Shown here: piece after piece, positions 6,590 through 12,863 of the stretch
Layout of the letters: every line of letters starts with the position of its first letter
Numbering within the stretch: position 1 is the stretch's first letter
Assembly: GCA_947090235.1 (NCBI GenBank)
Contig: CAMUNJ010000014.1
Coordinates: 1-12,863, forward strand
Direction of reading: 5' to 3'
Length of the DNA: 12,863 bases
DNA from: an uncultured Bacillota bacterium
GTDB taxonomy: Bacteria > Bacillota > Clostridia > Christensenellales > UBA1242
Program-made: the position numbers and the translations under genes
The notes under the pieces: generated by a model
What the model saw: the letters and a program-made list of their open reading frames with translations, nothing else
The model's database searches: none
What the model was told of the DNA's origin: nothing

Positions 6590-7672
6590 TTATTTAAATA
6601 ATTTATCGCTCTTTTCAAATTCTTCCTTAGAAATCAATACTTTTCTAGTCTTTGCACCTTGATTGGAAGAAATATAACCCAATTCTTCCATCTGGTCAAC
6701 AATCTTTGAAGCCCTAGGATAACCTACTCCCAAATGTTTTTGAAGCATTGTGGTCGAAGCCCAACCTTTTTCCCAAAACATATCTAATGCTTGGGGAATA
6801 AGAGCATCATATTCTCTGCCACTATTGTCAATTTGAAATTCTTTATTAGCACTTTCAATTTTTGGCTTAACTGCAGTAGGATAACTTTTCTTAGTTGCTT
6901 TTTTGCTTGTAGAAGTTTTTGGTTTAGAAGTTGATTTCTTTGGCAAATTTTGTAAAGTTGTTTTTTCAGGCATATCAACCTTATCTTCTGGTGCATTTTC
7001 TACAAAAAGTACCATGTTTTCTTGAGAGTCTTCTTTCTTTTCTTCTATATTAGCAAAAACATGCTTGTTTCTATAAAGATAACCTAAGCCTGAAGTAATT
7101 GTTAAAATTGTAGTCAATCCAAGCAAAACTAGCATTATTATAGCCATAACAGTGTTTGCAGTTTTATGAACGGCAAATCCGCCATTATAGAATTCTACGA
7201 CAAAGAAAGCATAGAAAAAGTAAAGCGAAAGAGTTATAAATTGAAAAACCGCCTTGACTTTACCAGACTTTTCTGCTGCAAGAACTACGCCCTTGCTTGC
7301 TGCAACTTGGCGTAATGCTGAAACAGCAAACTCACGCATCAAAATCAAAATTGCACAAACAATTCCAAACCATTCAGGACGAATAATACTTTGTGCCACA
7401 CCATTCACATTTGCGATTGGAGTTGCAATTATCAATATTAGTGCAGTCATAATAAGAATCTTATCTGCAATAGTATCTAAAAATTTCCCTAATGTTGTCA
7501 CTTGATTGTTTTTTCTTGCAAGATATCCATCAAGAAAATCTGTAAAACAAGCAATTACAAAAATTGCACCTGCAATAAATTGTCCCCATGGTATAAAGTT
7601 TGCAAGATAGAAAAATACAATAAAAGGAATCAACAATATTCTTGCAAGTGTAATTTTATTTGGTGTATTCAT
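6590..7672 (-). CDS. pgsA: phosphatidylglycerophosphate synthase PgsA fused to a C-terminal FtsK gamma-like winged-helix domain
   Basis: PgsA transfers glycerol-3-phosphate onto CDP-diacylglycerol at the inner membrane, the committed step to phosphatidylglycerol. Residues 1-200 are a complete CDP-alcohol phosphatidyltransferase with several membrane segments and the full motif DxxDGxxAR-x8-GxxxDxxxD (Asp45, Asp48, Asp66, Asp70). Bacterial PgsA is usually about 180-200 residues and stops there; this one has 360. Residues 205-237 are acidic. Residues 244-271 hold ten Lys and no acidic residue, rich in Ser, Thr and Pro. Residues 288-353 form a winged helix (LIPQALDMF, ASTTMLQKHLGVGYPRAS, DQMEELGYIS) matching the FtsK gamma domain in this window at 38 of 66 positions by hand alignment. 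The gamma domain reads polar chromosome sequences (KOPS/SRS). The ATG overlaps the rimO stop as ATGA, with AAAGGAGAGG just upstream, so translation is probably coupled. The frame is continuous across the junction. What the fusion does is inference. Confidence 0.96.
   Translation of the reverse strand: MNTPNKITLARILLIPFIVFFYLANFIPWGQFIAGAIFVIACFTDFLDGYLARKNNQVTTLGKFLDTIADKILIMTALILIIATPIANVNGVAQSIIRPEWFGIVCAILILMREFAVSALRQVAASKGVVLAAEKSGKVKAVFQFITLSLYFFYAFFVVEFYNGGFAVHKTANTVMAIIMLVLLGLTTILTITSGLGYLYRNKHVFANIEEKKEDSQENMVLFVENAPEDKVDMPEKTTLQNLPKKSTSKPKTSTSKKATKKSYPTAVKPKIESANKEFQIDNSGREYDALIPQALDMFWEKGWASTTMLQKHLGVGYPRASKIVDQMEELGYISSNQGAKTRKVLISKEEFEKSDKLFK
6614..6811 (-). repeat. FtsK gamma-like domain coding region, copy in pgsA
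   Basis: This segment encodes PgsA residues 288-353 and is a diverged direct repeat of 9008-9205 in ftsK. The proteins agree at 38 of 66 positions without gaps, with an unbroken shared core (GYPRA, DQMEE, GYISS). The nucleotide copies are also visibly alike, but divergence shows this is not a recent duplication. Confidence 0.88.
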
Positions 7673-8988
7673 ACAACCTCTCCTTTAAAACTCTTTCCGT
7701 CAAAATCATAAATTTTAACATCAACAAAAGTAGAAATATTTATATCTCCATTATCTACAAAGCGAATGTCAAAGTCAACTAATGGAGAAAGATATTCACT
7801 ATGACCAACAAATTCGCCTGTATTTTCATCAAAAGCGTCAACAAGCACCTTGAAAGTTTGCCCAATATTAGCATAAGATTGTGCCTCAGCAATAGCATTT
7901 TGCACCTTTCTTGCCTTCTTTAAACGCCTTTGTTTTATAAAGTTTTTGTTATGACCTTTCATATAAAAACTTGCTGTGCCCTCTTCCTGATAATATGGGA
8001 AAAATCCTACATAATCGAGTTTAGCCTCTTTCAAAAATGCAAGTAGTTTTTTAAATTCTTTTCTACCCTCACTTGGATAACCCACAATAAAAGTAGAACG
8101 AACTTTTAAAGAAGGATATTGATGTAAAAGGTCTATCAAGGCTCGAGTAGAAGATTCATCAATTTTTCTTCTCATGCTCTTCAAAATATCGTTGTCAATG
8201 TGTTGCAAAGGAATATCAATATAATTGCAGATCTTTGGATTAGAAGTTATGTAATCTAAAAGATTTTTATCCACCTTTTCTGGATAGGTGTAATGAAGTC
8301 GTATCCACTCTAAACCTTTTATCTTGCATAACTTATCACAAAGTTCAATAAGGCAGTTTTTGTTATATAAATCCTCTCCATATCTTGTGATATCTTGTGC
8401 GACTAAAATCAATTCTTTAACGCCTCGCGAAACTAAATTTTTAGCCTCATCAACAAGTTCTTCCATAGGTGTGCTTATATATCTTCCACGAATCCTTGGG
8501 ATTGCACAAAATGAACAAACATTATTACACCCATCAGCAATCTTGAGATAGGCATAACTTGGAGAACTTGTTATAACTCTTTGAAATTTGTCGCTTGATT
8601 TTGATTGTTTAACATCATAAAGTCCTTCAATAATTTGACATATATCATCATTTTCACGTAGTAGAATAAATCTGTCAACCTCAGGAATTTGGTCTTTTAT
8701 TTCATTCAAATATCGTTGAGGTAGACAGCCTGAAACAATAATTTTTTCTACAACGCCTTTATTTTTCAAGTTTACAATTTCAAATATAGTTGAAATTGCT
8801 TCTTGCTTTGCAGGTTCAATAAAGGCACAAGTGTTGATTATAATTATTTCACCCTCTGTCACCTCTTCTGTTATTTGAAATCCATAAGATTGAAGTCGAC
8901 CTAACATTTTTTCTAAGTCAACTTTGTTTTTATCACAACCAAGCGAAATGGCAGATATTCTTTTGTTTATTAGTTCTTGTTTATTCAT
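7669..8988 (-). CDS. rimO: ribosomal protein S12 methylthiotransferase RimO
   Basis: RimO is a radical-SAM enzyme that adds a methylthio group to the conserved aspartate of ribosomal protein S12. With the start at 8988 it has 439 residues, typical of the family. The N-terminal domain shows SLGCDKNKVD (Cys18), NTCAFIEPAKQEAI (Cys54) and SGCLPQRY (Cys88), which ligate the auxiliary cluster. The radical-SAM motif GCNNVCSFC has Cys154, Cys158 and Cys161, followed by IPRIRGRY. A C-terminal TRAM domain (about 375-439, from GQTFKVLVDA) ends the protein. SLGCDKN, the family signature, and NTCAFI distinguish it from MiaB. I preferred the ATG at 8988 to the in-frame ATG at 9009 because GGAG lies six bases upstream and family members start shortly before the SLGC motif. 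That start overlaps the end of ftsK by eight bases, and the gene ends in a four-base overlap with pgsA, so the three are co-translated neighbours. Confidence 0.97.
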   Translation of the reverse strand: MNKQELINKRISAISLGCDKNKVDLEKMLGRLQSYGFQITEEVTEGEIIIINTCAFIEPAKQEAISTIFEIVNLKNKGVVEKIIVSGCLPQRYLNEIKDQIPEVDRFILLRENDDICQIIEGLYDVKQSKSSDKFQRVITSSPSYAYLKIADGCNNVCSFCAIPRIRGRYISTPMEELVDEAKNLVSRGVKELILVAQDITRYGEDLYNKNCLIELCDKLCKIKGLEWIRLHYTYPEKVDKNLLDYITSNPKICNYIDIPLQHIDNDILKSMRRKIDESSTRALIDLLHQYPSLKVRSTFIVGYPSEGRKEFKKLLAFLKEAKLDYVGFFPYYQEEGTASFYMKGHNKNFIKQRRLKKARKVQNAIAEAQSYANIGQTFKVLVDAFDENTGEFVGHSEYLSPLVDFDIRFVDNGDINISTFVDVKIYDFDGKSFKGEVV

Positions 8989-11947
8989 AGGTATCTCCAA
9001 AAATCTCATAGAACTCTTCTATGCTTGTATAAACTGTACGCTGTTTAGAGCCTTCTGCCGAAGAGATATAACCTCGCTCTTCCATTTGGTCAATAATTCT
9101 AGCCGCTCGAGGATAACCTATAGAGAGTTTTCTTTGCACCATTGTTGTAGAGGCAACACCAACATCAATACAAATTTTTAATGCTTGAGGAAGGAGTGGA
9201 TCCATTCCTGAACTATCGTCTCCTCCACCATTGCCTGATGGTTTGCCTGGATTATTGATAGCATTAAATGCTTCTTCGTCATAAGTTTCTTCGTTGTTTT
9301 CAATAATAAAATTAACAACATCCTTAGTTTCTGGAGTATCAATAAAGCAGCCTTGAATTCTGGCTGGAGCAGAATCAGAAGGTTTATATAACATATCACC
9401 ATAACCAAGCAATTTTTCTGCACCTGGTGAGCCCATAATAACTTCACCATCCACTCTGCTTGCAACTTTAAATGCAATTCTGGCTGGGAAGTTGGCTTTG
9501 ATAGTACCTGTCACAACATCTGTAGAAGGTCTTTGTGTTGCCAAAATCAAGTGTATGCCTGCCGCTCTGGCCTTTTGAGCAAGACGCATAATTTTGTCTT
9601 CAATCTCATTTTTAGCCACAAGCATAAAATCGGCAAACTCATCAAAAATGATAACTAAGAAAGGAATCTTCTTTTTCTTGCCGCTAACAACATCCTCTGT
9701 TTTATTGTATTCATCTATATTACGAACTCTCGCTTCGCTGATAAGATTAAATCTTCGTTCCATCTCATCAACAGCCCATTGAAGTGCATTGACAGCCTTA
9801 GTTGCATCAGTAATAACCTTTGGAACAACCATGTGAGGAAGTCCTTCATACATAGAAAGTTCAACTTGTTTAGGGTCAATCATAATAAACTTAACATCGT
9901 CTGGAGACGCTTTGTACAATATACTAACAATTATAGCATTTAAACATACACTCTTACCAGATCCTGTAGTACCCGCAACAAGTAGGTGTGGCATTTTTGC
10001 TAGATTGCAAACTCTAACAGTGCCTGTGATATCTTTACCCAAAGAGAAGGCAAGAGGAGATGGCGACATAGTAAATTCCTTGCTCATCAAAACATCCTTG
10101 ATAGAAACCTTTGCCACCTTGTCATTAGGCACTTCAATTCCAACAATACTGCGTCCTGGGACTGGTGCTTCAATTCTTATTTGTCCTCTTGCAGAAAGAG
10201 CATATGCAATATCTGCATCAAGAGAAAGTATTTTTTTGACACTAATACCTTCAGGCATAGCAATTTCATATCTTGTTACAGTTGGCCCAATAACAACGCT
10301 TTGAACTTTGGCAGGAACTCCAAATTTTTCAAGTGCATTTTCAAGTGCCACACGCTTTGCAGGAACTTCGCCATTCAAAAGTGAAAGGTCGTCAGAAACA
10401 GTAGTAATCAAATCAATAGAAGGCTTTGAATATTTATATGGCTTAAATCTAACTTCTTTTTCTTGTGGCTTATTTTGAGAAACATCAAATCTACGAGACC
10501 TATCGCTATTTTCAAGATTACCTCGTCTAGAAAGGTCATTTTCTCGACTAAGATTGCCCTCTCGCCTGTCTAACCCTCTAGTAAACTCTTCTCTTCCACT
10601 TCTGTCTGTTAAAGAGGAGAGATTTTCTAAATTACGCTCTCTAGCAATATTTTCGCTCTCACTAACACGAGAAAAACCGGTATTATCTCTAAGATATCCA
10701 TCATTTCTAGAAGTAAAAGATGTGTTTATTTGTTCATGTGTAGATTTATTCAAATCTTCGTTATTAGACGAATTGTCTCGTCTAATAATAAAATCATCAT
10801 CATTTTTAGCAAACGAAATTTCTTCACCTAAATCTGCAAGTTCTTCTCTAGTAGCATTAAAGATAATATTATCTGCTTCCGACAATAATTCCTCTGGTTT
10901 TATTTCTGGCAGATTACCACGCTTGATAGGCATTTGTTCATGAGAAAAATCATATTGTGCTTCATATACATGTTGAGCAGGTTTTATATAATCATTTTCT
11001 TTTAAAGAATTTATATTGCTATCTATCCTTGCTTTACTATCGCCCATATCTATAGTTTGAGGTTGAGTTTTATGAGTACGAGCAAATTTTTGTTGCCTTG
11101 CAAAAAATTCTTCCATATCAACAGTTGGAGGCTCAAGCAAATATTCCTTTACACTTTTCCCTTCAGGAATACCACCCTTTTGTTTAGGTTGAGAAGGATT
11201 GCTATATGCACCAAAAAATTTGTTTTCTGTTGTCATAGTGCCTGTCAACCCTGCCATAGCCTTTGCGTTCTTCTCGCGATCAAGTTCTTCTTGAATCTCG
11301 CCGTTCATAACAATATTAACTTCTTCTTTAGGCTTAACGACCTCTTGCCTAATTTCGCTAACGCTTTTCTTTTTGTTTTCTTTGATTTGAATTTTAACTG
11401 GAGAATTTACATTTGCATTTTTGCGATAACTTATCAAGGCTTCTGCAAAAAAAGCACTAGAGATCAAAAGAGCAAGACACAAAATAACATAAGTACCTGC
11501 CAAGTTTAGTGGTATCAAAAGAGATGTTGTCAAAAGACCAATGATAATACCACCAGCCGTCCATTTTTGAGTGAAATTGAGTGCAAGATATTGTCCAAAA
11601 GAATATTGCACGCCCTCAGCATTAAATTTGTTGCCAACAATGATTAGTTGAATAATAGCAAGCAAGAAGATAATACACAAAGAAAGAAAAACAGCATAAC
11701 GCTTACTCATAACATATTTTCGATTATTTAAAAGAGCAAGTCCAACAATCATAGAAAGAATGCAAAGAGGATAAACAAAAACTCCAAAAATGCCTAAAAT
11801 AACACCTTGAGCCCAAGGCCATAAACTTGTGACAGAAAAAAGGAACAATACAGAGGCAACCCCAAGCATTGTTGCACCAGTAATTTTTTTAGCATTGGTG
11901 GTATTTTTATCTTTCTTATTTTTTTTAGAAACTTGAAATATAGCCAT
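8981..11947 (-). CDS. ftsK: DNA translocase FtsK/SpoIIIE
   Basis: This is a septum-anchored hexameric ATPase that pumps chromosomal DNA through the closing division or sporulation septum. The 988 residues show, in order: a basic N-terminus; four or five membrane segments (about 22-175); a long hydrophilic linker (about 190-510) with an Arg-rich stretch; the alpha/beta motor with Walker A GTTGSGKS at 659-666, IMIDPKQVELSMYEGLPH, Walker B VIIFDEFAD with Asp769 and Glu770, and LATQRPSTDVVTG; and a C-terminal gamma winged helix (915-988) with GYPRAARIIDQMEERGYIS, which reads polar chromosome sequences. It exceeds B. subtilis SpoIIIE (about 790 residues, from memory) because of the linker. The ATG at 11947 follows GGGAG by about four bases. 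It is the first gene of the operon, with a strong promoter just upstream. Sequence alone does not settle whether it acts in vegetative division, sporulation or both; the YlxY-like neighbour hints at a spore-forming lineage. Confidence 0.97.
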   Translation of the reverse strand: MAIFQVSKKNKKDKNTTNAKKITGATMLGVASVLFLFSVTSLWPWAQGVILGIFGVFVYPLCILSMIVGLALLNNRKYVMSKRYAVFLSLCIIFLLAIIQLIIVGNKFNAEGVQYSFGQYLALNFTQKWTAGGIIIGLLTTSLLIPLNLAGTYVILCLALLISSAFFAEALISYRKNANVNSPVKIQIKENKKKSVSEIRQEVVKPKEEVNIVMNGEIQEELDREKNAKAMAGLTGTMTTENKFFGAYSNPSQPKQKGGIPEGKSVKEYLLEPPTVDMEEFFARQQKFARTHKTQPQTIDMGDSKARIDSNINSLKENDYIKPAQHVYEAQYDFSHEQMPIKRGNLPEIKPEELLSEADNIIFNATREELADLGEEISFAKNDDDFIIRRDNSSNNEDLNKSTHEQINTSFTSRNDGYLRDNTGFSRVSESENIARERNLENLSSLTDRSGREEFTRGLDRREGNLSRENDLSRRGNLENSDRSRRFDVSQNKPQEKEVRFKPYKYSKPSIDLITTVSDDLSLLNGEVPAKRVALENALEKFGVPAKVQSVVIGPTVTRYEIAMPEGISVKKILSLDADIAYALSARGQIRIEAPVPGRSIVGIEVPNDKVAKVSIKDVLMSKEFTMSPSPLAFSLGKDITGTVRVCNLAKMPHLLVAGTTGSGKSVCLNAIIVSILYKASPDDVKFIMIDPKQVELSMYEGLPHMVVPKVITDATKAVNALQWAVDEMERRFNLISEARVRNIDEYNKTEDVVSGKKKKIPFLVIIFDEFADFMLVAKNEIEDKIMRLAQKARAAGIHLILATQRPSTDVVTGTIKANFPARIAFKVASRVDGEVIMGSPGAEKLLGYGDMLYKPSDSAPARIQGCFIDTPETKDVVNFIIENNEETYDEEAFNAINNPGKPSGNGGGDDSSGMDPLLPQALKICIDVGVASTTMVQRKLSIGYPRAARIIDQMEERGYISSAEGSKQRTVYTSIEEFYEIFGDTYE
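9008..9205 (-). repeat. FtsK gamma domain coding region, copy in ftsK
   Basis: This segment encodes FtsK residues 915-980 and is the partner of the repeat at 6614-6811 in pgsA. The domain is expected here, so this copy is the likely ancestral one and the pgsA copy the derived one. Confidence 0.88.
10490..10642 (-). other. arginine-rich low-complexity stretch of the FtsK linker
   Basis: FtsK residues 436-486 contain 13 arginines in 51 residues and loosely repeated short units (RNLENL, GNLSREND, LSRRGNLEN). The stretch lies in the variable, probably disordered linker between the membrane domain and the motor. In E. coli FtsK the linker contacts other division proteins; nothing here identifies a partner. 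Confidence 0.6.
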
Positions 11948-11977
11948 ATTACTCCCACAAATTAAATCTTTTTATAA

Positions 11978-12006
11978 ATTATAGCACAAAAAACAAAATA
12001 TCTCAA
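11978..12006 (-). promoter_or_regulatory. sigma-A promoter of the ftsK-rimO-pgsA-cinA-recA operon
   Basis: On the minus strand, TTGAGA (12006-12001), a 17-base spacer and a perfect TATAAT (11983-11978) with TGC before it (extended -10). Transcription would start near 11971, leaving about 24 bases of leader including the GGGAG ribosome binding site of ftsK. The -35 hexamer is part of the second arm of the terminator hairpin of the preceding gene. Confidence 0.82.
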
Positions 12007-12025
12007 AGCAAACTTGAGATATTTT
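11995..12025 (-). terminator. intrinsic terminator of the deacetylase-like gene
   Basis: A perfect 12-bp inverted repeat (12025-12014 against 12006-11995, core ATCTCAA/TTGAGAT) with a 7-base loop is followed on the minus strand by a T-rich tract (TTTTGTTTTTTG). It lies about 100 bases after the deacetylase-like stop codon. The stem is AT-rich, so termination may be partial. The bases from 12026 to 12125 hold nothing else I can identify. Confidence 0.72.
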
Positions 12026-12125
12026 TGACAAATCAAAGGAATTTAATAGCAATTTTTGGTCTATTTTGTAATTTTAAAAACTTTCTTGTATTAAACTTGA
12101 TTTTTGCAAGATTTTATAATCAAAT

Positions 12126-12857
12126 CTAGTCTGATAATCCACCAATATTTGTTGAAACAGGCACTAAATTAAATCCATTTGATTGAAAGTAATCTATAAT
12201 TTGTGGCAATGCTTCCATAGTGTTTTGAGTTGGATGCATCAATATCAAGTCTCCACCATTTGCATTTTTAATTGCTCGCTGATAGATTAGTTGAGTATTA
12301 TGGTCACGCCAATCAATTGTATCTCGAGTCCACATTATAGTTTTATAACCTAAATTTTGAGCCGCTTCAACAGTCACTTTGTTATAAGCCCCACTTGGAG
12401 GAGCAAACAAAGTCATTTCAACATCAATAAGTTCTTTGATAATTTTGTGAGTATTTGATATTTCATTAAAGTTTTCTTGCTCACCAATTTTGTCATGGTC
12501 TTTGTGATGATAACCATGATTTGCAATCTCATGACCATCTTCTTTTATCTTTTTTAAACTATCTTCATTTAAGACTGCCCATGTTCCGCCAACAAAGAAT
12601 GTTGTTTTAACATTCTTTTCTTTCAATGTGGCAAGCATGTTATCTAGATATTCAGTTCCCCAATAAACATTTATCATAAGAGAAATGTTTTTAGTGTTGC
12701 GGTCACCATTATAATACACCCCACTAACTGCACTAGAAGCAGGCAAGCCTATGCTTCCTACAAAAGCCACTAAGCCTACAACCAAAATCATTGCAAAGAT
12801 TGCAATGTTTGACCAATATTTTCTAAAATTAATAACACCAATATGAATTCTTTTCAT
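12126..12857 (-). CDS. membrane-anchored polysaccharide deacetylase family protein, YlxY-like
   Basis: The 243 residues comprise a basic start, one membrane anchor (about 17-38) and an extracytoplasmic NodB-homology domain (about 56-235). Active NodB enzymes remove acetyl groups from N-acetylated glycans such as peptidoglycan using a metal. Motif 1, normally TFDDG, reads MINVYWG (61-67), with Asn63 where the catalytic Asp should be. Motif 2 keeps the metal His pair in NHGYHH (His114, His118). Motif 3 is FAPPSGAYN, with Ala152 where Arg is usual. Motif 4 is TRDTIDW (177-183). Motif 5 is ILMHPT with His208. The MINV.WG and FAPPSG forms are, from memory, typical of the sporulation-linked YlxY subfamily rather than of PdaA-type enzymes. 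In B. subtilis ylxY also lies upstream of spoIIIE, which supports that assignment. Only six bases upstream of the ATG at 12857 are visible, so no ribosome binding site can be checked. Deacetylase activity is uncertain. Confidence 0.9.
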   Translation of the reverse strand: MKRIHIGVINFRKYWSNIAIFAMILVVGLVAFVGSIGLPASSAVSGVYYNGDRNTKNISLMINVYWGTEYLDNMLATLKEKNVKTTFFVGGTWAVLNEDSLKKIKEDGHEIANHGYHHKDHDKIGEQENFNEISNTHKIIKELIDVEMTLFAPPSGAYNKVTVEAAQNLGYKTIMWTRDTIDWRDHNTQLIYQRAIKNANGGDLILMHPTQNTMEALPQIIDYFQSNGFNLVPVSTNIGGLSD

Positions 12858-12863
12858 AGCACA

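Noticed and set aside
8989..9009. A longer RimO start at 9009.
   Set aside because: No good ribosome binding site precedes it. The ATG at 8988 has GGAG at six bases and fits the family's normal N-terminus.
11057..11509. A 150-codon open frame antisense to the ftsK linker region, with others at 10554-10943 and 9912-10304.
   Set aside because: They lie opposite a well-supported ftsK, have cysteine/phenylalanine/serine-rich composition typical of antisense frames, and match no family. No promoter or ribosome binding site supports them.
12026..12125. Possible small RNA or second hairpin between the deacetylase-like gene and its terminator.
   Set aside because: Only a four-base CTTG/CAAG stem is visible and no promoter accompanies it, so nothing can be supported.

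Overview
The window looks like a chromosomal core region from a low-GC, AT-rich Firmicute, most likely an uncultured Clostridia-type bacterium. The evidence is base composition, AGGAG-like ribosome binding sites, TGn-extended sigma-A promoters, a clostridial-type class A penicillin-binding protein, and gene order. Reading along the minus strand, the order is YlxY-like deacetylase, ftsK/spoIIIE, rimO, pgsA, cinA-like, recA, then (after an insertion) miaB. From memory this is the order of the Bacillus subtilis ylxY - spoIIIE - pgsA - cinA - recA - miaB segment with intervening genes missing. I see no mobile elements, tRNA or rRNA genes, or CRISPR arrays, and no gene-free stretch longer than about 140 bases.

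Layout. Positions 1-715 (minus) hold the N-terminal 238 codons of miaB, which runs off the left edge. Positions 856-3111 (plus) encode a bifunctional class A PBP. Positions 3156-4463 (plus) encode a lipoprotein with its own consensus promoter placed so that transcription should begin at the start codon. The lipoprotein gene and recA converge on a hairpin that contains both stop codons. Positions 4489-11947 (minus) form a tight operon, ftsK-rimO-pgsA-cinA-like-recA: ftsK/rimO and rimO/pgsA overlap, and the other gaps are short. Its promoter lies partly inside the terminator of the preceding gene. Positions 12126-12857 (minus) encode a membrane-anchored polysaccharide-deacetylase-fold protein.

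How the genes fit together. The region joins cell-envelope synthesis (PBP, PgsA, deacetylase-like protein), chromosome handling (FtsK, RecA) and modification of the translation apparatus (RimO on ribosomal protein S12, MiaB on tRNA). The most unusual feature is pgsA. Its product is a complete phosphatidylglycerophosphate synthase followed by a lysine-rich linker and a C-terminal winged-helix domain that closely matches the DNA-reading gamma domain of the FtsK encoded two genes upstream. This would physically join a phospholipid-synthesis enzyme to a chromosome-sequence reader. Three other proteins look like degenerate enzymes: a CinA homologue lacking the catalytic serine, a lipoprotein with a zincin-like layout but no zinc ligands, and a deacetylase-fold protein with Asn in place of the catalytic Asp.
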